NCBI GenBank assembly: GCA_018400295.1
Contig: JAGYMZ010000012.1
Coordinates: 1-64,000, forward strand
Reading direction: 5' to 3'
Origin: Bacteroidales bacterium
Lineage (GTDB): Bacteria; Bacteroidota; Bacteroidia; Bacteroidales; B18-G4
DNA length: 64,000 bases
A program made the translations under genes and the position numbers. Position 1 is the stretch's first letter. Each line of letters starts with the position of its first letter. The notes under the pieces were generated by a model. That model ran no database searches, was not told the origin of the DNA, and saw nothing but the letters and a program-made list of their open reading frames with translations. Shown one piece after another: positions 29,645-40,517 of this stretch.

Positions 29645-31225
29645 TTATTCATATTTGCTTGCAATTTTTCCTGCAACCTTTTTTAGGACATTCTGGGCCT
29701 CATCCGTTAGTTTTCCCGATTTGATCAAATCCAGGATGTTTTTGTGTTCCTCTTCAAGGGTGTGCAAATACTCTTCCTGAAAATCCTGAATTTTTTTGAT
29801 CGGCACTTTTTTCAACAGGTTGTGGGTGCCACAGAAGATTATGGCGACTTGTTGTTCCACCACCATGGGCGAATACTGAGGTTGTTTCAGGATCTCAACA
29901 TTTCTCTTGCCCTTCTCGAGAACAGCCAGCGTGGATGGGTCAAGGTCGGAACCGAACTTTGAAAATGCTTCCAGTTCCCTGAACTGGGCCTGGTCCAGTT
30001 TTAATGTTCCGGCGACCTTTTTCATGGATTTTATTTGTGCGTTACCGCCCACCCTGGATACGGAAATGCCTACATTAATGGCGGGCCGCACGCCGGCGTT
30101 AAACAAGTCGGTTTCCAGGAAGATCTGCCCATCGGTAATGGAGATCACGTTCGTTGGTATGTATGCAGAGACGTCCCCCGCCTGCGTTTCAATGATGGGA
30201 AGGGCGGTCAGGGAACCGCCACCTTTAACCTTGTCTTTAATGGATTCGGGCAGGTCATTCATTTTTTGTGCGATCTTATCAGAAGATATGATGCGTGCCG
30301 CCCGTTCAAGCAATCTTGAGTGCAGGTAGAAAACATCTCCCGGATACGCTTCCCTGCCCGGGGGCCGCCGCAGTAGGAGGGACACCTCCCTGTATGCTAC
30401 GGCCTGCTTGGACAGGTCATCGAAAATAACCAATGCCGGTTTCCCCGTATCGCGGAAATATTCTCCTATAGCGGCACCCGCAAAGGGAGCATAAAACTGC
30501 ATGGCTGCCGGATCCGATGCGGTAGCGGAGATCACCACGGTATAATCCATGGCACCATTGTCTTCCAGGATTTTAGCAATATTTGCCACAGAAGAACCTT
30601 TTTGTCCGATAGCCACATAAATGCAATATACCGGTTCACCTTTTTCATAAAACTCTTTCTGTTTGATGATCGTATCTATGGCAATGGCGGTCTTGCCGGT
30701 CTGCCGGTCGCCAATGATAAGCTCCCTTTGCCCCCGGCCGATCGGGATCATGGCATCGATGGCTTTGATCCCGGTTTGCAGGGGTTGATTTACAGGCTGC
30801 CGGTAAATTACACCGGGCGCTTTTCTCTCCAGGGGCATTGTGAATGTTTCGCCCCTGATCTTCCCTTTTCCGTCAATGGGTTCGCCTATGGTGTTGATCA
30901 CCCTTCCCAGCAAACCTTCCCCCGCTTCAATCGATGAGATCTTTTTTGTCCTTTTGACCGTAGCTCCCTCGTTGATGCCCGTGGATTTTCCCAGGAGGAC
31001 CACGCCGACATTATCTTGTTCCAGGTTCAGGATGATGCCTTTGAGGTCGGTTTTGTCAAATTCAACGAGCTCGCCGGCTTCTGCATTGTTGAGTCCGTAT
31101 ATCCTGGCGATGCCATCACCAATTTGAAGGACGGTTCCGGTTTCTTCCAGCTCGGCCTGGGTTTTAAATCCTGAAAGTTCCTTACGGAGTATTGCAGATA
31201 CTTCTGCCGGTTTTATGTCTGCCAT
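29645..31225 (-). CDS. atpA: ATP synthase F1 alpha subunit
   Basis: [16 protein letters not shown]-loop; [54 protein letters not shown]. Confidence 0.98.
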   Translation of the reverse strand: MADIKPAEVSAILRKELSGFKTQAELEETGTVLQIGDGIARIYGLNNAEAGELVEFDKTDLKGIILNLEQDNVGVVLLGKSTGINEGATVKRTKKISSIEAGEGLLGRVINTIGEPIDGKGKIRGETFTMPLERKAPGVIYRQPVNQPLQTGIKAIDAMIPIGRGQRELIIGDRQTGKTAIAIDTIIKQKEFYEKGEPVYCIYVAIGQKGSSVANIAKILEDNGAMDYTVVISATASDPAAMQFYAPFAGAAIGEYFRDTGKPALVIFDDLSKQAVAYREVSLLLRRPPGREAYPGDVFYLHSRLLERAARIISSDKIAQKMNDLPESIKDKVKGGGSLTALPIIETQAGDVSAYIPTNVISITDGQIFLETDLFNAGVRPAINVGISVSRVGGNAQIKSMKKVAGTLKLDQAQFRELEAFSKFGSDLDPSTLAVLEKGKRNVEILKQPQYSPMVVEQQVAIIFCGTHNLLKKVPIKKIQDFQEEYLHTLEEEHKNILDLIKSGKLTDEAQNVLKKVAGKIASKYE

Positions 31226-31243
31226 AGGATAAAATGATTATTC

Positions 31244-31804
31244 TTATATTTTTCTTTGATACAGGTTAAATCTGGCCGCTTTCCTATGAAGGCGGTTCAG
31301 TTGATTGGCTATGCTTGCATCGTATTGCCAGTCGCCGTATTTCATGATAAACCCACCGATCAGTTCCTCCCGGATCTTATCGGCCATTTCAATTGTGCTT
31401 TTGGTATGGTCTTCAAGCAAACGTATGATCCGTTTTTTTGTTTCATCGCCTATTTTATGGGCCGTTTGAAGTTCGACCGTGAGAATGTTCTTAAAATCCT
31501 TATAGAGATCAAGGAAAGCTGCTGCAATGCCCCCAAGGAATTTTTCCCTTTTTTTGTTTGTGAGGAGCACGATAAACCTCATGGTTAACTCGCTGACCCT
31601 ATCTTCAAATAAAATCTTAAGTACATTGCCCTTTTTATGGGACCGGATGATGGGGCTTTTCAGGAATAGTCGCAATTCTTTACTGCCGTCACATGTACTC
31701 CTGATCATCTCCATATCCTTCTTCACGGTTTCCAGTACATCCATTTCCAGGGAAAGACCGAAAAGGGCTTTTGCATATCGTTTGCTCAAGAAGAGGTTCG
31801 CCAT
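31244..31804 (-). CDS. atpH: ATP synthase F1 delta subunit
   Basis: SKRYAKALFGLSLE...GGFIMKYGDWQYDASIANQLNRL; operon position. Confidence 0.93.
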   Translation of the reverse strand: MANLFLSKRYAKALFGLSLEMDVLETVKKDMEMIRSTCDGSKELRLFLKSPIIRSHKKGNVLKILFEDRVSELTMRFIVLLTNKKREKFLGGIAAAFLDLYKDFKNILTVELQTAHKIGDETKKRIIRLLEDHTKSTIEMADKIREELIGGFIMKYGDWQYDASIANQLNRLHRKAARFNLYQRKI

Positions 31805-31805
31805 G

Positions 31806-32300
31806 TTAATTTAATTGCGCTTCGTCAATGAGTTTATCAATGTATTTTTTTTGCTTCTTAATGTCTGAAAGCTCATCTTTTAAGATCATTTCTGCGATTT
31901 CAATGGCCAGGTCTGCCAGTTCATTTTTCAGATCTGTCATCGCTGCCTTTTTTTCATTTTCTATTCTTTCCTTGGCATTTTCCACGATCCTGTCGGCTTC
32001 TTCATTGGCTGCTTCCCTGGCCTTTTCGATGATCGAGTCTTTTGTCTTGCGTGCCTGTTTCAGGATGGCATCGTGTTCTTGTTTTGCTTCTTTCATCAAC
32101 TTCTCGTTGCTGAATTCCATGTCTTTGATCTCATCCCTGGCTTTGTCTGCTGCCTTTAGCGATTCGTCAATAAATGTCTCCCTTTCTTTCAGGGCCTTCA
32201 TAATTGGTTTCCAAGCGAATTTTCCAAGAATGATGATCAGGATGGCGAAAACCAACGTCATCCAAAAAATCAGGCCTATTCCGGGGTTTACAAGTTCCAT
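31806..32300 (-). CDS. atpF: ATP synthase F0 b subunit
   Basis: N-terminal TM then long charged helix; FWMTLVFAILIIILGKFAWKPIMKALKERE; operon position. Confidence 0.95.
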   Translation of the reverse strand: MELVNPGIGLIFWMTLVFAILIIILGKFAWKPIMKALKERETFIDESLKAADKARDEIKDMEFSNEKLMKEAKQEHDAILKQARKTKDSIIEKAREAANEEADRIVENAKERIENEKKAAMTDLKNELADLAIEIAEMILKDELSDIKKQKKYIDKLIDEAQLN

Positions 32301-32304
32301 AGGT

Positions 32305-32358
32305 CAAAAAATTTCACAATGAAATCGTGCTTGCGGGCCAACCGCCCGTAAGCACGAT
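32305..32358 (-). terminator. Intercistronic stem-loop(s) between atpE and atpF, partial terminator/processing signal candidate
   Basis: Stem ATCGTGCTTgCGGGC/GCCCGTAAGCACGAT followed on minus strand by ATTTCA-TTG-TGAAAT and a T tract. Confidence 0.65.
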
Positions 32359-32370
32359 AATCGGATTGTT

Positions 32371-32640
<270 letters not shown>

Positions 32641-32663
32641 TTATTAATGATTATAAACAAAGA

Positions 32664-33848
32664 CTAATGTTCTTCTACGGTCATTCCAAAATAAAGGGCC
32701 GACAATAATGTGAAAACGTATGCCTGTATGAATGCTACCAACAATTCGATCAGGGTCATGAATAATGAAAAAAGAACCGAAACTATTGAAACCCCATAGC
32801 CATAGGTCACATCCAAATTGCCGAAAATAAAGATCAAACTGATGAAACCAAGAATGATGATATGTCCTGCCGTGATGTTTGCAAAAAGACGGACCATCAG
32901 TACAAAAGGTTTTGTAAAAAGCCCAATGATCTCAATGACCGGCATCAGGGGCACCGGTACTTTCAACCACCAGGGTACGCCCGGTGTATTGAAAATATGT
33001 TTCCAGTATTCTTTATTCCCGCTGAAGGAAATGATCAAAAAAGTGAAAAATGCCATCACGCCGGTTACAGCAATATTTCCTGTAACATTGGCACCTCCTG
33101 GGAAAAAGGGTACAAGTCCAAGCAGGTTGTTAAAAAAGATGAAAAAGAAAAGGGTCAGAAGATAGGGCATGTACTTCATGTACTTTTCTTCACCAATGGA
33201 TGATTTGGCAATGTCATCACGGACAAACAGTATCAAAGGCTCTAACAGGGATTGCACCCCTTTGGGCGCCTCATATTTTCTCCGCTGATACCTCCTTGCG
33301 ATGCCAATAAACAATATGCTTAAAAGAATGCTGCTGATAATGATGGCAGTTGCATTCTTGGTGATGGATAAGTCGACCGGCAGTTCGTCACTTTTCTTTT
33401 CTACAATGGCCTCACTGTCGATCATGTCACTTTCCAGAGTACGTATGATCCTGCCTTTATGGTCTCCTTCCGTTTCAAGCTTAAAGCCATTGTAACTTGC
33501 ATGCCCGTGTTGGAATCTGCTTGACCAGAATGCGTGCAGACGTCCTTCATGAAGAAGTATGATCGGAAGCGGGATGCTCACGTGGTGTTTTTCCCCTTCC
33601 GAATCTTTATAATCCAGGATATGCCATTCATGCGAATCTATAATGTGTTCAATGATCTTTTCACCTGCATTGTATTCTTCTTCCATCACTACTGTTTCCC
33701 AAGGTTCCTCATCGCTTTTCTGATGATCCTGATCCGGAGCGGGAGGATGGTCTGCGGGCTGGAAAAATGACGTGCTTAAAACACCCATGGTTATGAGCAC
33801 CATTACGAAACCAATCTTTGCGAACAGCAGCTTAAGTTTCATATTCAA
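32664..33848 (-). CDS. atpB: ATP synthase F0 a subunit, long N-terminal region
   Basis: C-terminal TM domain with FVLMVRLFANITAGHIIILGFI and ELLVAFIQAYVFTLLSALYFG. Confidence 0.95.
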   Translation of the reverse strand: MNMKLKLLFAKIGFVMVLITMGVLSTSFFQPADHPPAPDQDHQKSDEEPWETVVMEEEYNAGEKIIEHIIDSHEWHILDYKDSEGEKHHVSIPLPIILLHEGRLHAFWSSRFQHGHASYNGFKLETEGDHKGRIIRTLESDMIDSEAIVEKKSDELPVDLSITKNATAIIISSILLSILFIGIARRYQRRKYEAPKGVQSLLEPLILFVRDDIAKSSIGEEKYMKYMPYLLTLFFFIFFNNLLGLVPFFPGGANVTGNIAVTGVMAFFTFLIISFSGNKEYWKHIFNTPGVPWWLKVPVPLMPVIEIIGLFTKPFVLMVRLFANITAGHIIILGFISLIFIFGNLDVTYGYGVSIVSVLFSLFMTLIELLVAFIQAYVFTLLSALYFGMTVEEH

Positions 33849-34069
33849 AAATCTGTATACATCACGGATCAGGCTGCAAGTTTACAAATATTTAGGCAAT
33901 TTATAAAACCATTTCTAAATAACTTGTTATGTCAGCCTGTTGAGCCGGGGTATCGGGATCGGGAAAAATATTTTGCCCGTATCTCTTGTTTCCTGCGAAA
34001 ATAAATATTAATTTAATGCGATAGAAAATCAGAAAATAGATTGTTGAAAAAACCATCAAAACAGGAATT

Positions 34070-34582
34070 ATGAAAACGATGCTTCTTCTTTCCGGTGTAG
34101 CGGTGCTGGTGTTTTTAAATTTTTGCAATCCCCCGGGACCAGCCACGGACCTGGATGAGGAATTTTCCGGGATCCGCACCGTGCTGGAAAAATATGAAAT
34201 AGCCAATGAAGACGAGGACTTTAGCATCATCGAAGAAATATGGGCCGACGATGATGCAATTATCCTCATCGGTACCGAAAGAGATGAAAAACTTGTGGGA
34301 TGGGAAGAAATTCGAAAGGCCGTCCGCAATCAGCACCGCAATTTCGAAAACACGCTTATTTCCATTACAGAGCAGATGATCAACATAAATGAAACGGCCA
34401 ACACCGCCTGGTTTTCCGAAGAGCTGAGCTATAATTTTATTTATGAAGGGGAGGCCATGAGCTATGAAGGTATCCGGTTCACGGGTGTCCTGGAAAAAAT
34501 CGATGGGAAATGGAAACTGGTACAGGGACATCTTTCAATGCCCGCCGAAACAAAAATGTCGAAGGAAATGACGAATAATTGA
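34070..34582 (+). CDS. Nuclear-transport-factor-2/SnoaL-like secreted protein
   Basis: EEFSGIRTVLEKYEIANEDEDFSIIEEIWADDDAIILIGTERDEKLVGWEEIRKAV pattern plus lipobox-like N-terminus. Confidence 0.75.
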   Translation: MKTMLLLSGVAVLVFLNFCNPPGPATDLDEEFSGIRTVLEKYEIANEDEDFSIIEEIWADDDAIILIGTERDEKLVGWEEIRKAVRNQHRNFENTLISITEQMININETANTAWFSEELSYNFIYEGEAMSYEGIRFTGVLEKIDGKWKLVQGHLSMPAETKMSKEMTNN

Positions 34583-34591
34583 GTGTACGGG

Positions 34592-35623
34592 TTATTCAAC
34601 GGCTGAAGTGAATTGCTTCAGAAAGCGCAGGTCATTTTCAAAATAGAGGCGGATGTCTTTTATCTGGAATAAGGTCATGGCCGTGCGCTCAATCCCGATG
34701 CCAAAAGCGTATCCCGAGTATACGGAGCTGTCAATACCACATTTGTCCAGCACATTGGGATCTACCATTCCACATCCCAAAATTTCAAGCCAACCGGTGA
34801 ATTTACACACATTACAACCTTTTCCATGACAAATTTTGCAGGTGACATCCATTTCTGCCGAGGGTTCTGTGAACGGGAAATAGGAAGGACGGAACCTTAC
34901 CTGTGTATTGGGCCCCAGAAACTCACGGGCAAAATAATACAATGTCTGCTTGAGGTCGGCAAAGGATACATCCCTGTCAATGTATAAGCCCTCTATTTGG
35001 TGAAATATGCAATGTGATCTGGCGGATATGGCTTCGTTCCGGAAAACCCGCCCGGGTGATATTGTGCGGATCGGGGGGCTGGAATTTTTCATTACCCTGA
35101 CCTGGACGGATGAAGTATGCGTGCGAAGCAAGACATCAGGATCCTTTTCCAGGAAAAATGTATCCTGCATATCCCTTGCCGGATGTTCTTCCGGGAAGTT
35201 CAATGCCGTAAAATTGTGCCAGTCGTCTTCTATTTCCGGGCCCTCTGACACGGTAAACCCAATCCTGGAAAAAATATTGATAATGCGGTTATTGACCAGG
35301 GAAATGGGATGCCTCGAACCAAGTTGTATTTCTTCGGCCGGTCTTGTGAGATCAACAAAACCAATGTTGGTGGATTCCCGGGTTTGAAGGGTGGAGGCCA
35401 AGTGGTCAAATTTTTCGTGTGCCAGCTTTTTAAGGGCATTCAAGGATTTTCCGAGTTCCCTCCGTTGCTCCGGCGGCACATCCCTGAACGCTTTGAATAA
35501 TTCCTGTATTTCTCCTTTTTTGCTTAAGTATTTAAGCCGGAATTGTTCAAGTTCTTCCTTTCCGGAGGCAACAAAGGATTCTATTTCACTGGTGATTTTT
35601 TGTATCCTGTCGTTCATGATCAA
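34592..35623 (-). CDS. pheS: Phenylalanine--tRNA ligase alpha subunit
   Basis: RHPISLVNNRIINIFSRIGFTVSEGPEIEDDWHNFTALNFPEEHPARDMQDTFF; LEILGCGMVDPNVL; GIGIERTAM. Confidence 0.97.
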   Translation of the reverse strand: MIMNDRIQKITSEIESFVASGKEELEQFRLKYLSKKGEIQELFKAFRDVPPEQRRELGKSLNALKKLAHEKFDHLASTLQTRESTNIGFVDLTRPAEEIQLGSRHPISLVNNRIINIFSRIGFTVSEGPEIEDDWHNFTALNFPEEHPARDMQDTFFLEKDPDVLLRTHTSSVQVRVMKNSSPPIRTISPGRVFRNEAISARSHCIFHQIEGLYIDRDVSFADLKQTLYYFAREFLGPNTQVRFRPSYFPFTEPSAEMDVTCKICHGKGCNVCKFTGWLEILGCGMVDPNVLDKCGIDSSVYSGYAFGIGIERTAMTLFQIKDIRLYFENDLRFLKQFTSAVE

Positions 35624-36246
35624 TATTCAACAAGTTCGATATCAATGATCACCGGATTAATGGGTTGCGTGCCTTCACATGGCACCGCCGCGATCTTATC
35701 CACCACGTTCATGCCCCGGGTTATTTCCCCGAAAACGGTATATGTTTCATCAAGATGGGGAGCTCCCCCAAGTCCGCGGTAAGTGTGACGCTGCTCTTCA
35801 GAAAAAGTGATGTCAAACCGTTCTTCTATGGCATCCAACTCATCATCCTTAAAACGCCTGCCCTGTATAATATAAAACTGGCAACCGGAAGATTTTCTCT
35901 CTGGGTTTACATCATCACCGGTCCTTGCTGCCCCTAAGGCCCCTCTCTTATGATAATGATTGCTTTTTATTTCTGCCGGGATCAGATATCCGGGATCCAT
36001 CTGCCCGTCCTTGTTTGCGCCGCCCTGGATCATAAAACCATTGATGACACGGTGAAACCGGGAACTGTTGTACCAGCCCTCCCCAACCAGCTTAATAAAA
36101 TTATCTCTGTGAAGGGGCGTGTCGTTATACAATTTCCCGATGATGTTGCCTAATTTGGTTTTAATGACGAAATGAGTGGTTTTGGTTTGGGAGAATGTGC
36201 TTACTGAAAACAAAACCATAAATGCAAAAACAATGAATTTTTTCAT
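35620..36246 (-). CDS. Peptidyl-prolyl isomerase, cyclophilin type, secreted
   Basis: RFHRVINGFMIQGG and TVFGEITRGMNVVDKIA; signal peptide. Confidence 0.92.
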   Translation of the reverse strand: MKKFIVFAFMVLFSVSTFSQTKTTHFVIKTKLGNIIGKLYNDTPLHRDNFIKLVGEGWYNSSRFHRVINGFMIQGGANKDGQMDPGYLIPAEIKSNHYHKRGALGAARTGDDVNPERKSSGCQFYIIQGRRFKDDELDAIEERFDITFSEEQRHTYRGLGGAPHLDETYTVFGEITRGMNVVDKIAAVPCEGTQPINPVIIDIELVEY

Positions 36247-36313
36247 ATGCAGTATTTTTTATATATTGGAACCGTTTTGCAATAATAATAAATTCAACGC
36301 AGTTAGGGATACA

Positions 36314-36907
36314 TTATGATGTTGCCCTCCTGGTTTTCTTCATTTTCTCAAGAAAATGCTTTCGGCACAGGGGTTCATAATGATCCTTTTCCCCGAGTTT
36401 AATGAGGCTTTCTCCTTCTGCCTTTCTGTGTGAGTAATTGGCCAGTTCTCCGCATTCAATGCAGATGGCATGTACCTTGGTCACAAATTCGGCTGTGGAA
36501 AGAAGTCTGGGTATCGGCCCAAAGGGATTCCCCTGATAGTCCATGTCGAGGCCGGCAACTATAACGCGCAAACCATTGTTAGCCAATCTATTACAAATAT
36601 TTATCAGGTCTTCATCAAAAAATTGCGCCTCATCAATTCCCAATACTTCAATGCCTTCTGCATAATCCAGGATCTCATGGGAATTGGCAACAGGCATGGA
36701 GTGTATCGAAGAGTCATCGTGAGAAACGATGTTAACCCGGTCGTAACGGTCATCAATAATGGGCTTAAAGATCTCTACCCGCTGTTTTGCTATCCTGGCC
36801 CTTTTCAAACGGCGAATAAGCTCTTCTGTTTTTCCCGAGAACATTGAACCGCAAATCACTTCAATCCATCCGGTTCGGCTATGGTTTTTTGACTTTTCCA
36901 GGAACAT
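36314..36907 (-). CDS. tdk: Thymidine kinase
   Basis: [25 protein letters not shown]...[14 protein letters not shown]...[16 protein letters not shown]. Confidence 0.96.
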   Translation of the reverse strand: MFLEKSKNHSRTGWIEVICGSMFSGKTEELIRRLKRARIAKQRVEIFKPIIDDRYDRVNIVSHDDSSIHSMPVANSHEILDYAEGIEVLGIDEAQFFDEDLINICNRLANNGLRVIVAGLDMDYQGNPFGPIPRLLSTAEFVTKVHAICIECGELANYSHRKAEGESLIKLGEKDHYEPLCRKHFLEKMKKTRRATS

Positions 36908-37092
36908 ATGCTAATTATAAAGTCAATGTTTTATATCTTTAACGATCCTAAATCCGCTGGCAAAAGATGAAATCACGCTTTTCAGCGGGTATGGGAATAT
37001 GTAAGATCTGCGTTTATTCGGTATACAGGATTCAATATAAATACAAAATTACGAATTCTATCGTTTGATGATGTAAAGAGCAAAACATTATT

Positions 37093-37815
37093 ATGGAAAG
37101 AAAATTGTTGGAATTACAGATTGAACATCTTTTGCAGAACATTAAGTTCCGGATGGACACGATCCGCAGGCAGGATGATCATATTCCCAGGTTGGATCTG
37201 GACGGGTTAAAGGATAAGGTCAGAGAACTGTATGATCAGGTGCTGATGCTGGAGATATACTCCTCCGGCCGAATTAAAAAGGTGTCCGGACTGTACGACA
37301 GTTCGGGTAAGGAAGAGAAAAACCGTCTTTCGGCCGGCGACCGGTCCACAAATATTCCTGATAGCACAACCGAAAGATCTGATGGAGATGAACGTTCTGG
37401 GCGGAAAACTCCCTCTTCCGGTGTGCAACCCCGGGTTGAGAAAGAACCCCACGTGAAAACCAACGGGAAAAAGACCCCATCAAAAAGAAACATTGATGAT
37501 ATCCAGGAGAAAAAGAAAACCCTGGCCGATAAATATCTGAAGGAGGATGACAGGTCGGTTGCGGCCAAAATAAAGAGAAACCCCATTGATGATATGAAAC
37601 TGGCCATTGGTGTGAATGATAAATTCTTACTCATTAAGGAATTGTTTGGAGGGAACATTCAGGAGTACACCGAAGCCATCGATCAATTGAATTCATTTCA
37701 AACCTTTGAGGAGGCTGCCGCCTGTTTGAAAAGCCTGGCTGCCCGGTATGAATGGAAAGACGATTCGGAACACTATATCAGGTTGTCGGAAATTGTTGAA
37801 AGGAAATATCTGTAA
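37093..37815 (+). CDS. Conserved hypothetical protein
   Basis: Full ORF with charged linker and C-terminal block LAIGVNDKFLLIKELFGGNIQEYTEAIDQLNSF. Confidence 0.78.
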   Translation: MERKLLELQIEHLLQNIKFRMDTIRRQDDHIPRLDLDGLKDKVRELYDQVLMLEIYSSGRIKKVSGLYDSSGKEEKNRLSAGDRSTNIPDSTTERSDGDERSGRKTPSSGVQPRVEKEPHVKTNGKKTPSKRNIDDIQEKKKTLADKYLKEDDRSVAAKIKRNPIDDMKLAIGVNDKFLLIKELFGGNIQEYTEAIDQLNSFQTFEEAAACLKSLAARYEWKDDSEHYIRLSEIVERKYL

Positions 37816-37817
37816 CC

Positions 37818-39089
37818 ATGCGTGCCTGGATTTTTGTTTTGTTTGCATTTCTGGGAAGCACTGGTTGGAGCCAGGATATTACATACGCCCGTGATATCCT
37901 GGATAAATTGACTTCTCCGGGAATGCACGGGAGAGGATACTATAAGAAAGGGGATAAAAAGGCTGCGCGGTTCATCAAAAGGGAATTTCGTAAAAATGGA
38001 ATACATGCCTTTGAAGGGAACTATTTTCAGAAGTTTGATCTTCCGATCAATACCATCCGGGGAAGGGTGGAACTTACCATAAATAACCGTAAACTGGATC
38101 CGGGACAGGACTTTCTTATTGCTGCCTTTTCCCCGGGTATGCACAGGACATTTACTCCTTTGTGGCTGACCGGCGATTCTTTGGATGCAGCCAGTGCGGA
38201 GCATTTGCATGAAAAATATGACCTTTCCGAAAGGATCATCATTACCGGTTCGCATCACAAAAAACTTACCCGCGGCAATTATTTGAATGCGCATGCCATC
38301 ATCCTGAAAGACGAGGAGGAACCATTGTGGTGGCATGTTTCTAACGGGCGTGAACAAGCAGACCATGTTGTGATCGACCTGAAAAAGGATGCCCTCCCTG
38401 AAGGCGGCGTGGAGTCCGTTGAAGTTCGGTATAGAAGCCGGTACATAGAGAAATACAGGACACAAAATGTGATCGGTTTTATAAAAGGGCATGCTGAACC
38501 CGACAGTTTTCTCGTATTTACAGCGCATTATGATCATCTGGGAAGAATGGGCAAGGAAACGTATTTTCCGGGTGCCAACGACAATGCCAGCGGAACTGCT
38601 ATGGTCATGGACCTGGCACGGTTTTTCGGCGAGCCCGGGAATGCTCCCGCTTATTCGGTTGCTTTTATGCTTTTTGCAGGGGAGGAAGCCGGCTTGGAGG
38701 GTTCCCGGTATTGTGCCGATAACCCGCCATTTCCTCTGTCCCGTATTAAGTTCCTGATCAATCTGGACATGATAGGCACCGGGAGTGAAGGCATAACCGT
38801 TGTTAACGGAACGGTTTTTAAAAAGGCATTCGGATGCCTGCAACGGATCAACAAAGATAAAGGATACCTTGCGGAGGTGAAAGTCCGTGACGAATCCTGC
38901 AACAGCGACCATTGCCCTTTTTACCAAAAAGGCGTCCCTTCCGTATTTATCTATACCCGTGGAAAGGAGTATTCTGAATACCACACCATAACAGATATGG
39001 CAGAGGATCTGCCCCTGACCGGATATGAAGATCTGTTCGGGCTGCTGGTCGATTTCGTACATTCATTTGCCGAAGGCCGAAAAAAATAA
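37818..39089 (+). CDS. Secreted M28 family metallopeptidase
   Basis: VFTAHYDHLGRMG...FPGANDNASGTAMVMDLAR...FAGEEAGLEGSRYC. Confidence 0.92.
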   Translation: MRAWIFVLFAFLGSTGWSQDITYARDILDKLTSPGMHGRGYYKKGDKKAARFIKREFRKNGIHAFEGNYFQKFDLPINTIRGRVELTINNRKLDPGQDFLIAAFSPGMHRTFTPLWLTGDSLDAASAEHLHEKYDLSERIIITGSHHKKLTRGNYLNAHAIILKDEEEPLWWHVSNGREQADHVVIDLKKDALPEGGVESVEVRYRSRYIEKYRTQNVIGFIKGHAEPDSFLVFTAHYDHLGRMGKETYFPGANDNASGTAMVMDLARFFGEPGNAPAYSVAFMLFAGEEAGLEGSRYCADNPPFPLSRIKFLINLDMIGTGSEGITVVNGTVFKKAFGCLQRINKDKGYLAEVKVRDESCNSDHCPFYQKGVPSVFIYTRGKEYSEYHTITDMAEDLPLTGYEDLFGLLVDFVHSFAEGRKK

Positions 39090-39093
39090 ACCC

Positions 39094-39765
39094 ATGGCAA
39101 AATTATATTTGGTGCCAACTCCAATCGGCAATCTGGAGGACCTTACCTTCCGGGCTAAACGTATCCTGGGAGAAGTTGACCTGATCCTTGCCGAAGATAC
39201 CCGTAAATCCGGGATATTATTGAAGGAATACGGTATCCATACAAGCATGACCCCCTATCATCAGCATAATGAACACAGGGTACTGGGCAGAATGATGCAA
39301 ATGCTGCTGGATGACAGGGAGCTGGCCCTGGTTACGGATGCCGGGACCCCAGGAATATCGGATCCTGGATATTTGCTGCTGAGAGAATGCATACGGGAAA
39401 ATATACCCGTCGAATCCCTTCCCGGACCGTCGGCTTTTCTTCCTGCACTTGTGCAGTCAGGACTGCCATGCGACAGGTTTTTCTTCGAAGGATTCCTTCC
39501 GCCAAAAAAAGGGCGCAGGAAAAGATTGTCCGAACTGAGCCTGCTTAAACATACGATTATCCTGTACGAATCGCCCCATAGATTATTGAAAACACTGGAA
39601 CAATTGGCAGCGCATTTTGGTCCCGGCCGGCAGGCTTCTGTATCACGGGAGCTCACTAAAATTCATGAGGAAACTGTACGGGGGAACCTCGAAGAGATTA
39701 CCGGTCATTTCCTTTCCCGGGGTGTAAAGGGGGAATGCGTGATCATTATATCCGGGAATGACTGA
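39094..39765 (+). CDS. rsmI: 16S rRNA (cytidine(1402)-2'-O)-methyltransferase
   Basis: MAKLYLVPTPIGNLEDLTFRAKRILGEVDLILAEDTR...VTDAGTPGISDPGYLLLREC. Confidence 0.96.
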   Translation: MAKLYLVPTPIGNLEDLTFRAKRILGEVDLILAEDTRKSGILLKEYGIHTSMTPYHQHNEHRVLGRMMQMLLDDRELALVTDAGTPGISDPGYLLLRECIRENIPVESLPGPSAFLPALVQSGLPCDRFFFEGFLPPKKGRRKRLSELSLLKHTIILYESPHRLLKTLEQLAAHFGPGRQASVSRELTKIHEETVRGNLEEITGHFLSRGVKGECVIIISGND

Positions 39766-39785
39766 CATTTAAATATTGGGTGCAT

Positions 39786-39816
39786 GAAAAGCCCTGACAA
39801 ATTTCAGGGCTTTTTT
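39786..39816 (+). terminator. Intrinsic terminator after rsmI
   Basis: AAAAGCCCTGA CAAAT TTCAGGGCTTTTTT. Confidence 0.88.
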
Positions 39817-39862
39817 ATTCCTACCGAGCTTTTGCATGACCGGTTTTGCTGTTCGATATTGC

Positions 39863-39870
39863 TATATTTG
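39863..39870 (+). promoter_or_regulatory. Candidate Bacteroidetes -7 box TATATTTG
   Basis: TAnnTTTG match 16 bp upstream of NUDIX start; TTTG at 39845 is closer than the usual spacing. Confidence 0.4.
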
Positions 39871-39886
39871 TGCATAAAAGGAAGGT

Positions 39887-40327
39887 ATGCCTTATACTTA
39901 TAAGTATCCAAGACCTGCATTAACGGTTGATTGCCTGATCTTTTCAGGCAATCAGGGAGCATATTCCGTGTTGCTCATTAAAAGAGGAACCCCACCGTTC
40001 CAGGGTATGTGGGCCTTGCCCGGCGGATTTGTTGATATTGAGGAAACCCTGGTGGAGTCGGCATCCAGGGAACTGAAAGAAGAAACGGGCCTGGATAACA
40101 TCACATTGCATCAGTTGTATACATTTGATGCCCCAGACCGTGATCCCCGTCACAGGACCATATCGGTGGCCTTTTATGGATTTGTGAGAAAGGAGGAGGT
40201 CAGGGATATTGCCGGTGATGACGCTGACGATACCCGGTGGTTCTCACTGGAGGACCTGCCTGAACTGGCCTTTGATCACGAACATGTAATACACACTGCA
40301 ATGGAGAAGCTCCCGGGTTTGAAATGA
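39887..40327 (+). CDS. NUDIX hydrolase
   Basis: GGFVDIEETLVESASRELKEETGL Nudix box. Confidence 0.95.
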   Translation: MPYTYKYPRPALTVDCLIFSGNQGAYSVLLIKRGTPPFQGMWALPGGFVDIEETLVESASRELKEETGLDNITLHQLYTFDAPDRDPRHRTISVAFYGFVRKEEVRDIAGDDADDTRWFSLEDLPELAFDHEHVIHTAMEKLPGLK

Positions 40328-40517
40328 AAATTCCCGGTACCGTTTGTGTCAGGTTTCCAGGCGCGGACGTATTCTTAATCGACTAAATTGCTATTTTTGA
40401 AAAAAATTCACTGCGTAAACCAGTATGCCAAGCCCCCGATGGCTTCCTATGGAAGAAAGGATTTTTTTTGCTTTGATTACGAGGTGCTTATGGTGTGACA
40501 CAAACTGCTGCCGGAAA

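Noticed and set aside
37773-39062. 429-aa minus-strand ORF
   Set aside because: Fully antisense to the well-supported M28 peptidase at 37818-39089; composition looks like a shadow ORF.
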